A stretch of DNA of 64,000 bases from Populus alba. Taxonomy: Eukaryota > Streptophyta > Magnoliopsida > Malpighiales > Salicaceae. Shown here in pieces: positions 1 to 11,254 of the stretch. Position 1 is the first letter of the stretch. Each line of letters opens with the position of its first letter. The notes below the pieces were generated by a model, which worked only from the letters and a program-made list of their open reading frames with translations, made no database searches and was not told the DNA's origin. The stretch lies in assembly GCF_005239225.2 (NCBI RefSeq), contig NC_133302.1, positions 17,339,357 to 17,403,356 on the forward strand. Reading direction: 5' to 3'. Both the position numbers and the translations under genes were made by a program.

Positions 1-657
1 CCAAAGATAGAGTTCGGATAGGCTTGTTAAGTTTCCAATAGAAGAAGGGATGGAACCAGTGAGATTATTTTGATATAGTGCTAAAACAGTGAGCATGGTC
101 ATGTTTCCAATAGAAAAAGGGATGGAACCAGAGAGTTTGTTAATCCAAAGATAGAGTTTGGATAGGCTTGTCAAGTTTCCAATAGAAGAAGGGATGGGAC
201 CAGAGAGTTTGTTAATAGAAAGAGCTAGGAAAGATAAGTTTCTTAATTTTCCAATTTCATGTGGAATGGTTCCAGAAAGAGAATTATCACCAAGGTCAAG
301 CCAAAAAAGATTGGGGAAGGATGAGAAGTTTAAATCATAAAGCGTACCTCTCAAACCAAAACTTTCAAGTGTCAAGTTGGTGACGCTTCCAGAATTGTCA
401 CAGGTGATTCCAATCCAGTTAATGCATGGGCTGATGCCGACCCAAGAAGAAAGGAGAGATTGGCTCTGGTTGTCAAGACTGGCTTTCCACTTGAGAAGAG
501 CCTCAGCTTCTGTGTTATTATTACCAAATGGTGAAATTGTGGAGGGAGTGTGTGTAGCTAAAGCAAAGAAGGAAGAAAAGCTGAATATGTGAAGGAGCAA
601 AAACAGGATGTGGAGAAAGAAGGAGAAGAATGGTTTGTTTAGTAAGGACGCCGTCAT
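1..657 (-). CDS. LRR receptor-like kinase/protein, N-terminal part (runs off left edge)
   Basis: Reading the minus strand from ATG at 655-657 gives 219 uninterrupted codons to the window edge. Residues 1-30 form a hydrophobic secretion signal (MTASLLNKPFFSFFLHILFL...). An LRRNT cap follows (about residues 40-80: EAEALLKWKASL, then SPCINWIGITC with the paired cysteines). From about residue 90 there are 24-residue plant extracellular LRRs of the LxGxIPxxIGNLxxL type. Such proteins are membrane receptors in defence or development; the kinase and membrane segments, if present, lie outside the window. An in-frame ATG seven codons upstream (676-678) is possible, but 655-657 has an A at -3 and leads straight into the signal peptide, so I prefer it. 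A minus-strand TATA box lies upstream. The exact family member, and whether a kinase domain follows, cannot be decided here. Confidence 0.9.
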   Translation of the reverse strand, partial: MTASLLNKPFFSFFLHILFLLLHIFSFSSFFALATHTPSTISPFGNNNTEAEALLKWKASLDNQSQSLLSSWVGISPCINWIGITCDNSGSVTNLTLESFGLRGTLYDLNFSSFPNLFWLDLGDNSLSGTIPHEIGKLRNLSFLALSINKLSGPIPSSIGNLTSLSKLYLWINKLSGSIPFSIGNMTMLTVLALYQNNLTGSIPSSIGNLTSLSELYLW

Positions 658-725
658 GGTGTGTTTTTCAAGAGACATAGGATATGGTTTGCTATGATAG
701 ATTCGGCTCTTCCATGGAGAGGTAT

Positions 726-733
726 TATTTATA
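726..733 (-). promoter_or_regulatory. TATA box of the LRR receptor gene
   Basis: The minus strand reads TATAAATA here, about 70 bases upstream of the preferred ATG. A start of transcription near 700 would give a short leader of roughly 45 bases. This is position and motif inference only. Confidence 0.6.
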
Positions 734-743
734 GGTAGGAAAA

Positions 744-1799
744 CATGATTGGAATTGTTTTTGTTTAAAAAATAATTGATTATTACATCTCTTCTCTAAT
801 TAAGTTGAAATTAACTAGGCTAGTAATAGTGCATAAATATAAATAAATAAATTTATTATTATTTTCAATCCCTCTGTAAAATGAATTAAATACTCACCCT
901 GGCTTTAAGAAGATATCCTCTGTTTTCTCATTAAATTTTCCCTTTCACTATTTCATATAAAGAAATTAAATAAATTGAAAAAGACCATGAAATGGAGAAA
1001 AGGATCAAATTTTCCCTTGCTCATTGTAGAGACACATTAGAGAATTTTAGTCTTAAATAAATATATATAACGATTCAAAAGAATATTCTGATTTAAAAAT
1101 TTAAAACATATCGCTCGTAAGGAATAAGTAATAAAGCTACTGAATAAGTGAATTGAATTGTTCAATAAAACTATGATTGCTCTCGTGCTTGACACGGCTT
1201 ACTAATTTCTGATAAAATTCCATCTCAACTTTCTTTCCCCTTTCCATATCATAGTTTGCGACATTAACTGGAAAGTCCTACGTTCACATGCACACTGCCT
1301 CGTGTATGCTATGAATGGATAAAGGTCTCTACAATGTCAAGTCTTCTCACTTTTGTTTTTTCTCTACTATTCTTATTGTTTGCTGGAAAATAATTTTTTT
1401 GTTTTAAGTGAATTCTGGAAAAGTAAATTTCTGAAAAATGAATTATTTTTTGATATTTGGTAGTGTAATGGAAAATAAGTTGGAAAACACTTTTCAGTAT
1501 CTGATTATGTCATGGAAAATGAGCTAAAAAATAACTTATTAATGTTTATTTTTTAAAAAGTTTATTAAAATAATGAAAAACAAATTTTACAAATTAAAAA
1601 ATTGAATGATAATTAAATTAAAAAAAAATTCATAAATTATCTCAAATAAAATAAATAATAATCATGATTGGAATTGTTTTTATTTAAAAATCATTGATTA
1701 TTACATCTCTTCTCCAATTAAGTTGAAATTAACTAGGCTACTGATAGTGTATAAAATTTAAATAAATAAATAAATTTATTATTATTTTCAATCCCTCTG
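744..1799. repeat. Pair of duplicated AT-rich upstream blocks
   Basis: The block at 744-876 (CATGATTGGAATTGTTTTT onward, with TTAAGTTGAAATTAACTAGG) reappears at 1663-1799 with few changes. A second block, at about 1222-1355 (ATCTCAACTTTCTTTCCCC onward, ending CTTCTCACTTTTG), reappears at about 1950-2087. The order suggests tandem duplication of the DNA upstream of the receptor gene. No gene is seen between 733 and 2600; the DNA is AT-rich and full of stops. Confidence 0.7.
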
Positions 1800-1847
1800 G
1801 AAAGTCCTACGTTCACATGCACACTGCCTCGTGTATACTACGAATTT

Positions 1848-2455
1848 GTATCATGAAACACGAGCAGCAGCAAGCATATACGCATCTCTGGTCTTCGTTG
1901 AGTTTGCTTTCACACTTGTGAAAGCTTTAGATGGTCAGGGTCAAGAATTATCTCAACTTTCTTTCCCCTTTCCATATCATAGTATGCGACATTAACTGGA
2001 AAGTCCTACGTTCACATGCACACTGCCTCTAATGTGTATACTATGAATGGATAAAGGTCTCTACAATGTCAAGTCTTCTCACTTTTGACAAGCAGGCAGA
2101 AAAGTGAATAAAGGGTGATAAAAAGCAAAGAATTCTATGAAAGAAACTTTAATCTCGAAAGTTTTTTTCTAGCAATTTGATCACTTCAATGTATTCAATG
2201 GAAGATATTGTAATTGACGCGAGACACACTTGTGGGTGTATCACTTTGTAATTTCCAGTTCATCAATAATTTCTCCTCCCTTCCCGGAAAAGTGTATGTG
2301 AGAGTGAGAGACTCACCAAATTTCCATAATGGAGGGCCAGATTCGACGAGGAGACTGAGAAGACTATGGATCAGTACCCGTAACAACCACGGAACAAGTC
2401 AAACAAAGTATTGTCAGTAATTTTAGGGGTATAGCTAAATTAATTCAGTTTTAGA
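1848..2455. repeat. Promoter-like block, duplicated at about 5055-5480
   Basis: The run from TATCATGAAACACGAGCAGC through GAAAGTTTTTTCTAGCAATT and GAAGATATTGTAATTGA to ACGGAACAAGTCAAACAAAG recurs at about 5055-5460 with small indels. The copy here has an extra duplicated segment (about 1950-2087) inserted in it. A weaker trace (GAAATTGAGAAGACTATACA) is visible near 6010. Neither copy has a long open frame. Both could be decayed promoter or leader DNA of an LRR gene cluster, but that is inference. Confidence 0.65.
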
Positions 2456-2638
2456 TTTGTTTTTTAGAGATTATTATTTTGAGTCCTATAAATCTCAGAA
2501 TTACTGAATACTTACATAGTTGTTAATTTCAGGATCCATAAAATTTATCGAGATATATACAATCTAATCTGAACACTCACATTAATAATAATAAAAAATA
2601 TATATATGATCCTTCAATGAGGCTGGTCAAGTTCTTAT

Positions 2639-2926
2639 TGTTAGAGAATAATATAAATCATATCTTGGACCTCACCTAACAGCTTAAGCTTTTAGGTTGA
2701 ATTGGTTCTTTGACATGGTATCAGAGCTTTAATGACCAAGCGGTCACGAGTTCGAATCTCACCATCCTCATTTATTTAATAAAATTAAGCACAAGGTAAT
2801 GTGGGCCTGTGCAAGTTTCAAGCCCAAAGGGCTTTCACTTGAGGGGATGTGTTAGAGAATAATATAAATCATATCTTGGACCTCACCTAACAGCTTAAGC
2901 TTTTAGGTTGAATTGGTTCTTTGACA
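2639..2926 (+). mobile_element. Complete TRIM/SMART-type miniature LTR retrotransposon
   Basis: Two apparently identical 77-bp LTRs (2639-2715 and 2850-2926), each TGTTAGAG...TTTGACA, flank a 134-bp interior. The primer-binding site TGGTATCAGAGC (2716-2727, complementary to initiator-Met tRNA) directly follows the left LTR. The right LTR is preceded by the purine-rich CACTTGAGGGGATG (2837-2849). The 5-bp target duplication CTTAT sits at 2634-2638 and 2927-2931. There is no coding capacity, so the element must have moved with enzymes from an autonomous LTR element. Identical LTRs suggest a fairly recent insertion. Paralogous sites at about 3788 and 5487 lack the element. Confidence 0.95.
2716..2727 (+). 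other. TRIM primer-binding site (initiator-Met tRNA type)
   Basis: TGGTATCAGAGC immediately downstream of the 5' LTR is the standard plant initiator-Met tRNA primer site. The same 12-mer is found in the chromovirus element (44314-44325) and, on the minus strand, in the Copia element near 62200. Confidence 0.85.
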
Positions 2927-3479
2927 CTTATCAATCCATTTTTCAGAAGTTCTATCGGATCTTGTACAGGCTTAGATTGTTGTTAAGAGTAATTGGATGA
3001 GGGAAAGCTGGAGTTGATGCGAATATCTACTACTAACCATACTTCAACAACGACTCCAATAGGACCTTCCCTTAACAAGGGAGACATTTTACGTTGCTAG
3101 TTATTGCTTGAAGTGCATGTTTTTTTTTTTAAGTATTTTTTATTTAAAAATATATTAAAATAAATGTTTTTTTAATATTTTTTTTTATTATTAACCATAC
3201 TAAAGCAATATTAATGTAATATTTTTTATATTAAATATATTTTAAAACATATTTAAACATAATTTTGATCAAAAAATAAACTAACTAAAAATGACAACCC
3301 TTTATTAACAAAGATTCTTTCCAATAAAGAAAAAGTAATAGGCGGGGGAGAAAGCAGTTTGTGTTTTTAATTTATTTTTATTTTTTATAGGCTTTTAGGT
3401 CTGACAACTAAGCCAGACCAAAGAGATTTTAGGTATGGCGGCCAAGCAAAACCCAAGAGCATTGGGTTTGACGACCATG

Positions 3480-4660
3480 CCTAATTAATTTTTTTATATA
3501 ATTTTTTTATATAAAAAACAATCACATCCTAAATAATTTCTTTTTATAAATTTTTTTTATTTTTTATAAAAAAAATATATTTAAACTACCCTTCAAATAT
3601 CTAAAACAGAAATGCTAATTAAATTTTTATATAATTTTTTTTATTTCTTATAAAAAATATTTAAATTACACTTAAAGTATCCTAAATATTTTTTTTTATA
3701 AATTTTTTCTATTTTTTATAAAAAAAAATTAAACTATCTTTAAATAATCCTGATAATAAAAAAAAAATATGATCCTTCAATGAGCCTAGTCAAGTTCCTA
3801 TTAATCCATTTTTCTGAAGTTCTGTCGGATCTTGTACAGACTTATATTAATGCTGTTAAGAGTAATTTGATGAGGGAAAGCTGGAATTGATGCAAATATC
3901 CTATCTACTGCAGAGAACTAAAAGTAGTACTAACCATACTTCAACAATGACTAGTTTCCAAGCCATTGGTATGAGGGCTATGACTCCAATAGGACCTTCC
4001 CTTAACAAGGGAGAAATTTTACGTAGCTACTTCTTGCTTGAAGTTCTTGTTTTTTTTTTTTTTTAAATATTTTTTATTTAAAAATATAAAAATAAATACT
4101 TTTTTAATATTGTTTATTTTTAATAAAACTAAAAATATATTAATTTAATTATTTTTTTATATTAAATATATTTTTAAAACATACCTAAACATAGTTTTGA
4201 CCACAAAATCAAACAAACTAAAAATAACAACACTTTGTTAACAAAGATTCTTTCCAATAACAGTTTGTTTTTTTTTTATATATATAAGCTGTTAGATTTG
4301 GCAGACAAGGCAGACCCAAGACACTTGGGTCTGGCGGCCAATCATGACTCAAAAACATTGGATTTGGTGGCCATGTCTAATTAATTTTTTTATAATTTTA
4401 TTTTTTATAAAAAAACATTTAAATTATCTTATCCTAAATAATTTCTTTTTATAAAGTTTTTCTATTTTTTATATAAAAAAATTAAAATTAAATTACCTTT
4501 CAAGTATTTTAAATAGAAACGCTAATTACTTTTTTTATAATTTTTTTCATTTTTTATAAAAAATATTTAAATTACACTTGAAGTATCCTAAATAATTTTT
4601 GTTTATAAATGTTTTCTATTTTTTATAAAAAACATTTTTAAAATTTATCAAAAATAGGGG
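3480..4660. repeat. AT-rich minisatellite-like repeat block
   Basis: Degenerate units alternate a short core, (C/A)TTGAAGTATCCTAAA plus AGAAATGCTAATTAA, with runs of T, TTTTTATAA and TATTTAAA. The unit is roughly 60-90 bases. The same core occurs at 42650-42860 and 63060-64000. Each array is preceded or accompanied by a phrase like ACTTGGGTCTGG. No coding potential is visible. Confidence 0.6.
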
Positions 4661-5599
4661 TCAAATTTTTTATATTTAAATTGCATTTTTTATTTATTTT
4701 TTTTATCAAAACATGGGTCAAACATTGTAATTTTTTATTTAATGTTTTATAAATGTTTTCTATATTTAAACTACACTTGATGTTTAGGTTATCACCACAT
4801 GTAAACCTTTAATTTTTTATTTTTTATTTTTAAAAATTTATCAAAAATATAGATTAAAAATTTGATAGCAACAAACTTAATTAATTCAGTTAAGAGTCAC
4901 CTCACAGCTAGATGGTTGTTAGGTCAAGGATGGTCTCGTGAATAATATCCATCCAATATTTCTCCAAAAGTTAGAAAGAAAGCAGCTGCCAGACTGAAAT
5001 TACGAGTAGGAATCCACGAAGTTCCTACTGCACTTCCTAGAGGTTTAATTTTTATCATGAAACACGAGCAGCAGCAAGCGTATACGCATCTCTGGTCTTC
5101 GTTGAGTTTGCTTTCACACCTGTGAAAGCTTTAGATGGTCAGGCAGAAAAGTGAATAAAGGGTGACAAAAAGCAAAGAATTCCATGAAAGAAACTTTAAT
5201 CTCGAAAGTTTTTTCTAGCAATTCAATCTATTCAATGGAAGATATTGTAATTGAGCGTGAGACACACTTGTGGGTGTATCGCTTTGTAATTTCCAGTTCA
5301 TCAATAATTTCTTCTCCCTTCCCATATTTTCCACTGAAAAGACAACGGAAAAGTACTGTATGTGAGAGTGAGAGACTCGCCAAATTTCCGTAATGGAGGG
5401 CCTGAGAAAACTATGGATCAGTACCCGTACAAACCACGGAACAAGTCAAACAAAGTATGGTCAATAATTCTAAGAGCCGAGCCTGGTCAAGTCCTTTTCA
5501 ATCCATTTGTCTGAAGTTCTGTCGGATCTTGTACAGACTTAGATTGTTGTTAAGAGTAATTTGACGAGGGAAAGCTGGAGTTGATACGAATATCGGGAT

Positions 5600-6268
5600 T
5601 GTCTGCTGCAATGATAAAATTAAATTATTCTTACAGTATTCTAAAATAATTAATTTGTTATCATCCATATTTTCTTCCCCTTTTCATTGTTATATCTGAT
5701 TTTCTAATTTAGAGCACTCTAAAAGAATGACATAACTTGAACTATATTTATGTGTTATTGGTTTGCTTAGATATATTATTATCATGTATGGACCCAATAA
5801 ATTAATCACATTGTAACTTAGTCTGCTGTATGTTTGTTCTTTTTATTCATTGAGTTGTGAAAAACAAATCATTTTATCATTTCAATATTTATGTGTTATT
5901 GGTTTTTGTCTGCACCCAACACTCTTTCATGCGGACTATGACATGTATATATGATGTAGTAATATAGAGTGATAGTAGATCTTGATGTAGGGCCAAACTT
6001 CGAAGAAGAAATTGAGAAGACTATACAGATCAATACTGGAACAGAAAAATGAAGTTCCTATCAATCTATTTTTATGAAGTTCCTATCAATCTACGGGAAC
6101 AGATTATAATTTTATTTTTATAAAAAAACATTTAAACTATTCTATCATACCCTTCAAGTATCTTAAATAAAAATGATGTAGTAATATAGAGTGATAGTAG
6201 ATCTTCAGGTCACTGTTTTTTTTTAGCTCTAATAAAATTATGTCTTGACAGCACAGACATTGGAATGG
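5600..6268. other. Gene-free AT-rich stretch left of CACTA-1
   Basis: No open frame of note and no clear element ends. It holds short internal repeats (AATATAGAGTGATAGTAGAT twice, near 5960 and 6190; TTATGTGTTATTGGTTT twice, near 5750 and 5890). It ends with the start of a sequence (6249 onward) whose homologue lies at 37162-37259. Confidence 0.5.
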
Positions 6269-6289
6269 GATCCACTACCAGAAATTCGC

Positions 6290-6960
6290 TAAATACCAAC
6301 GGACATACCGACGGAATTTTTTCTGTCGGTAATTTTCGGCCGAAATCACCGACGGAAAATATTCGTCAGTAATTAGGTCGGTAATTACCGACGGAAATAG
6401 GCCGTCGGTAATTACCGACCGAATTACCGACCGAAAATTCAGAATTAATGAAAAAAGGGCGGGCGGTGGCACGGGGGTTTTGGCGGGTGATTTTTCCGAC
6501 GGAATCACCGACGGAATTAAAAACTGGGGCTCGTACGCGTGATGGGACCTGTTCACCGTCAAACAATACCGACGGAATCACCGACGGATTTGAAATGCCA
6601 GATCCGTACCGGTGACGTGACCGGTGCACCGTTAAAAATACCGACGGAATCACCGAGGGATTTGAATAGCAGGTCCGTGCGGTGACGTGTCGATTGCCCG
6701 TCAGAATTACCGACAGTTTTTGCCGACGGATTAACCGACAGAATAAAAACCGTCGGCAAAAGTGAATATATGGCCACTCTGCCGACACTCTCCTCCCCCA
6801 TTTCTCCTTCTTCTTCCTAATCCTAACCCTCCCCATCTGCAAAATAACCAGCCCCCCCTCGCCCCAAAACAAAAATCTTTCTCATCTCAGCACAACAAGT
6901 TGTATTTGTTTTATGGTCACAGCATCCATGTTCTGATTTACCGACGGATTTTATCAGTTT
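6290..6960. repeat. 5' subterminal repeat region of CACTA-1
   Basis: It contains about twenty ACCGACGGA-like motifs in both orientations, some arranged as palindromes. A minus-strand frame of 168 codons crosses the region, but it is made of this repeat (recurring SVGDSVG / NPSVIPSV) and is not a gene. Downstream of the last motif (about 6765) the sequence changes to a C/T-rich leader (CACTCTCCTCCCCCATTTCT), probably the transcript start area of the transposase gene. Confidence 0.8.
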
Positions 6961-7231
6961 TTGTAAGTAATTCTATCTTTTAAAATTTTAACATTTAAAT
7001 GTTAATTTTATTGTTTTTTTAGTATATGTATTTTTTTTTTTTAGTAGATGTACATGTTTTTATTGTTATTTCTCAAACAAACTTGTAGTATATGAATGTA
7101 TAATTTTATACTTGTTATGGTTTGTTTTAGATTTTGTAAGATTGTATTTGTTTGAAAATTGTTAAAACTTAATTTGTAGAATTACCGAATTACATGTTGT
7201 GTTTTGAAATAATTAAGAGCTTGCTTAATTA

Positions 7232-10200
7232 ATGGGTCCTTTTTATAGAGGTTCAATAGAAGTCATGGATGATCGTTCATGGATGTATCTAGATTCACCC
7301 CAAGGATTGCGGAGGATGGATTATTATAACGGGGTTCAGGGTTTTATTAATTTCGCAACATCTATTCCCAGAAATTTTACTGGAGGCGGTATTAAGTGTC
7401 CATGCAGAAAGTGTCAAAATAAAAAGTATCTGCATCCAGATGTTGTAATGATGCATCTTCTACACAAAGGGTTTGTGGAGGATTACGAGTGTTGGTATGC
7501 ACATGGAGAGGTATTTGTTAGTAATAGGAGAATGGGAGAAACGGTGGTTGGGTCAACTTCTAGTGCTAGCAACGTGCATGAAGCGGCAAATGACAACACT
7601 AATCCTTACAGAAACATGGTTATGGATGCAATGGGAATGAATCAAGATAATGTCAATCAATGTCCAATCGTAGAAGAAGAACCTAATGCAGAGGCAACTA
7701 GGTTTTTTGATTTGTTGAAAGATTCTGACGAACCATTATGGGATGGCTGCACAAACCACAGTAAATTATCGGCTGTGGCACAGGTGTTCACCATCAAGTC
7801 AGATCACGGGTTGAGTGAGGCCGGGTATGACAAAATTATTGATTGGGCAAGAAGCATTTTACCAGAAGGGAACAGGCTCAAAGAGAACTTCTATGCTGTG
7901 AAGTCCATGATGAAACCCCTCGGTTTAGGATACCAGAAAATTGACATGTGCCCTAACTTCTGCATGTTATACTACCTTGAAAATGTTGTGATGACCGAGT
8001 GCATGACATGCGGGCATTCCCGTTACAAACCCAGAACTGGCAGGGGGAAGACTCTAGTGGCATATAAAAAACTTAGATATTTCCCGATCACACCAAGACT
8101 GCAGAGGTTATTTATGTCACCAAGGACTGCTGAGCACATGACATGGCACCAAACACACGATGCCGTTGATGGTGTGATGGTGCATCCTTCTGACGGCGAA
8201 GCGTGGAAACGCTTTAACAGTGTTCATCCGGACTTTTCTGCTGAATCAAGGAATGTTCGACTTGGGTTGTGTACAGACGGGTTCAACCCATTTGGGTCAT
8301 TTGCTGCTCCTTATTCTTGTTGGCCGGTCATTCTCACAGTTTATAACTTGCCACCGGGAATGTGTATGAGGCCGGAGTTCATGTTTCTATCTACTGTCAT
8401 ACCCGGTCCAAGCAGCCCGGGGTGGAATATAGATGTTTGTCTTCGACCGTTGATAGATGAGCTGGCACAGTTGTGGTCCTCCGGATCTCTGACTTATGAT
8501 ATATCGAGGAAACAAAATTTCCTTATGAGGGCGGCTTTGATGTGGACTATCAGTGACTTTCCAGCTTATGGAATGCTTTCTGGTTGGAGCACGCATGGGA
8601 AACTCGCATGTCCATACTGCATGGAAAACAACAAGGCATTCACGCTAGCAAACGGAGGTAAAGCTTCTTTTTTTGACTGTCACCGTCGCTTCTTGCCACT
8701 TAATCACAGGTTCAGAAAAAACAGAAAAGATTTCTTTGTTGGTAGAGTTGAAAAAGATGTTGCATCCCCGCGTCTTTCTGGTGAAGAATTGCATCATGTT
8801 GTATCAGAGTACGGTGACATTGTGTTTGGCCTTCAATCAGGTAAGCAAAAGTTTCCTGGTTTTGGTTTGACCCATAAATGGGTAAAGCGAAGTATCTTTT
8901 GGGAGCTTCCATATTGGAAGACTAATCTTCTCCGACATAACCTTGACGTCATGCACATCGAAAAGAACGTGTTTGAGAATATTTTCAACACCGTCATGGA
9001 TGTGAAGGGGAAGACAAAGGACAACATGAAGGCTAGATTGGATATAGCTTTATACTGTAACCGTAAAAATATGGAGTTGGTTTATGACGAGTCACGGGTT
9101 GCAAAACCAAGGGCAAGCTTCGTGTTAGAGAAAAACGCACAACTGCTAGTCTATAAATGGCTTAAGAGTCTGCGTTTCCCGGATGGACATGCATCGAACA
9201 TATCAAGGCTTGTTAATATAGAGGACTGCAGATTGTATGGAATGAAGAGCCATGACTGCCACGTGTTTATGCAAACACTCATCCCATTAGCTTTTCGTGA
9301 TTTGTTGCCAAAGGGAATATGGGATGCACTAACGGAGATCAGTCATTTCTTCAGAGATATATGCTCCAGCAAGATGAATGTTGAGCACATTGAGATGCTT
9401 CAAACGAATATCATCGAGACACTATGCAAACTTGAGATGATATTCCCTCCTTTATTTTTTGACTCAATGGAGCATCTCCCTATACATCTACCGTTCGAGG
9501 CAAAAGCTGGAGGACTGATCCAGTATAGATGGATATACCCATTCGAATGGTGAGATATTACAGTTGCAATGGGATTCATATCTTAAAGTATTTTCTATGT
9601 TTTTCTTATTTGAAAATACTTGAATTGTACTTCAATGCAGGTACTTGTTTAATCTAAAAAAAAAGGTTAAGAACAAGGCGCATGTTGAGGCTTCGATATC
9701 TGAGGCCTATATTGTTGAAGAGATATCAACATTTATCTCGTACTATTTCGAACCTCATCTGAGAACAAGAATCAATCGTGTTCCACGGCATGACGATGGT
9801 GGTGAAGTGCCTTCCAGTGGGAACTTGTCAATATTCTCCAATACTGGACGACCCACACCTAAAAATGCCGTAAGAGGAAGATATTTGTCAGAAATAGAAT
9901 TCAAACAAGCACGCAACTATGTTCTATTTAACTGTGATGAGCTGAGACCATTTATTCAGTAAGTCTATATATGTGTAATAGTAATTAAACTTTGTCAGTA
10001 ATATACTGTTAATTATATATTGTAATATCATACACTCATTATCACTTGCAGGCAACATCGACAATATTTGCTCTCCAATAACTCGCAGCTGACCGAATCC
10101 CAGATCTTTCAATTACAAGATGAACAATTTGCCACATGGTTCAGAACACATGTAAGCACTATCACAAACTCATTCTAACGTATGCATTTCATTACGAGAA

Positions 10201-11059
10201 TCTCGTTCATTTACCGTGTATTGATGTACATTTAATTACATATATTTACAAGGTTTATCAAATGGGAAGGAGTGCGCCCAAGTCATTGTCTTCACTAAGC
10301 CTCGGCCCTGAAAGAAAAGTTAGGTGCTACAACGGGTATTTTATCAATGGATATGTTTTCCATACTGAAGAATACGGGCAAGGAAGAAAGACATACAACT
10401 GCGGTGTTTGTGTTAAGGGATCCACAAGTAGCCAGTTAGAAGTTGACTACTATTGTAGATTAGAAGAGGTCGTCGAACTGCAATATCATAGCGAGTAGAA
10501 TAAAGTGTTTTTATTCAAATGCTATTGGTATGACACGACGGACAGAGGAATCAGAGTTGATCCGCACCATGGTCTGGTCGAAATCAACTCAAAAGCTAGA
10601 CTCCGCAACATAAATGATGTCTTTGTTTTCGCAAAGCAATGTCAACAAGTTTATTACACATACACCCCTTCATTTAGAAAGGATCGTTCAAGAGTTGATT
10701 GGTTGTCCGTTTTAAAAACGAAACCACGGGGTCGTGTCGAGGTTGTTCAGGATGAGAACGAAGACACAAGTGTGCGAGATGAAGTCTTTCAAGTTCGTGA
10801 GTTGGTTGAACCATATCGAGTTGCTCCTTCGATTGAATTGGAAGAAAATTCAAATTTTCGAGTTCTCAATTATAGTCTTGTTGATATTGACGGAGAGGAG
10901 TTGAATGTTGTTCTCAGCTCTAGCGGACAAGCAAATGTCGATGAAGAAGATGATATCCATATTGAAGATTGCGATGAAGAAGATGATATCCATATTGAAG
11001 ATTGCGATGAAGATGATGACAATTCAATTGACGAGGAAGAAGAAGAAAATTCCGACTAA
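7232..11059 (+). pseudogene. TNP2-type CACTA transposase, one nonsense codon
   Basis: Four exons fit GT-AG rules: 7232-9549, 9641-9958, 10052-10151 and 10253-11059, together 1,181 codons including the terminal stop. Exon 1 has an N-terminal transposase-associated domain (residues about 10-95, SWMYLD and the KCPCRKC cysteines), then the Transposase_21 core (CTDGFNPFG, and HNLDVMHIEKNV near residue 570), then the start of a DUF4218 region (MKSHDCHVFMQ). Exons 2-3 finish that region. Exon 4 has DUF4216 (CYWYDTTDRGI) and an acidic tail (DEEDDIHIED repeated). The enzyme cuts and rejoins CACTA ends. A TAG at 10496-10498 interrupts exon 4; CACTA-2 has CAG there, so this is a C-to-T nonsense change. 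The splice junction at 9549/9641 makes TGG (Trp), where CACTA-2 has CGG (Arg). Confidence 0.9.
9550..9640 (+). other. Intron 1 of the CACTA-1 transposase
   Basis: The donor GTGAGA follows 9549 and the acceptor TTCAATGCAG ends at 9640. It is conserved at the same place in CACTA-2 (29205-29295). The reading frame is kept across the junction. Without splicing, the frame meets TGA at 9551-9553. Confidence 0.8.
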
Positions 11060-11254
11060 TTATGAAAATGAAGCCCTATGTAAAAACATTTGTCTCATGT
11101 AATTTAGATTATTGATGATGTATTTTGTAAAACAAAATATTTACTGTTTAAGCAATGTGGTTATTGTGTTTATGTGATGGACAGTTTATCAGTTAAGTTT
11201 CTGCAAGAAGGTAAACAGGCAATACAAAGACAACCTTTCCTGCATCATGCAATA

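Larger units (their letters stand above)
2595..4660. repeat. Tandem duplication of a block of about 0.9 kb
   Basis: Copy 1 runs from about 2600 to 3757 (including the TRIM element at 2639-2926) and copy 2 from about 3765 to 4660. Both start ATGATCCTTCAATGAG and pass through GTCGGATCTTGTACAG or a variant, GACTCCAATAGGACCTTCCC and AACAAAGATTCTTTCCAATA. They end in a GGGTTTG or GGGTCTGG stretch and AT-rich short repeats. A third partial copy lies at about 5485-5590. The copies differ by scattered substitutions and a 60-base insertion in copy 2 (near 3905-3980), so the duplication is not recent. Confidence 0.75.

Noticed and set aside
158..592. Plus-strand open frames opposite the receptor gene
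   Set aside because: They are antisense shadows of the LRR repeats; the minus strand has the signal peptide and LRR pattern.
2716..2770. A tRNA gene, suggested by GGTTCGAAT-like sequence
   Set aside because: Only a B-box-like word and part of an arm are present, with no full cloverleaf. The place and context are those of a TRIM interior.
6366..6872. Minus-strand 168-codon frame in CACTA-1 (and its equivalents at 15131-15526 and 28239-28848)
   Set aside because: The frame consists of translated ACCGACGGA repeats (SVIPSV, VGDSVG). It is subterminal repeat DNA, not a gene.
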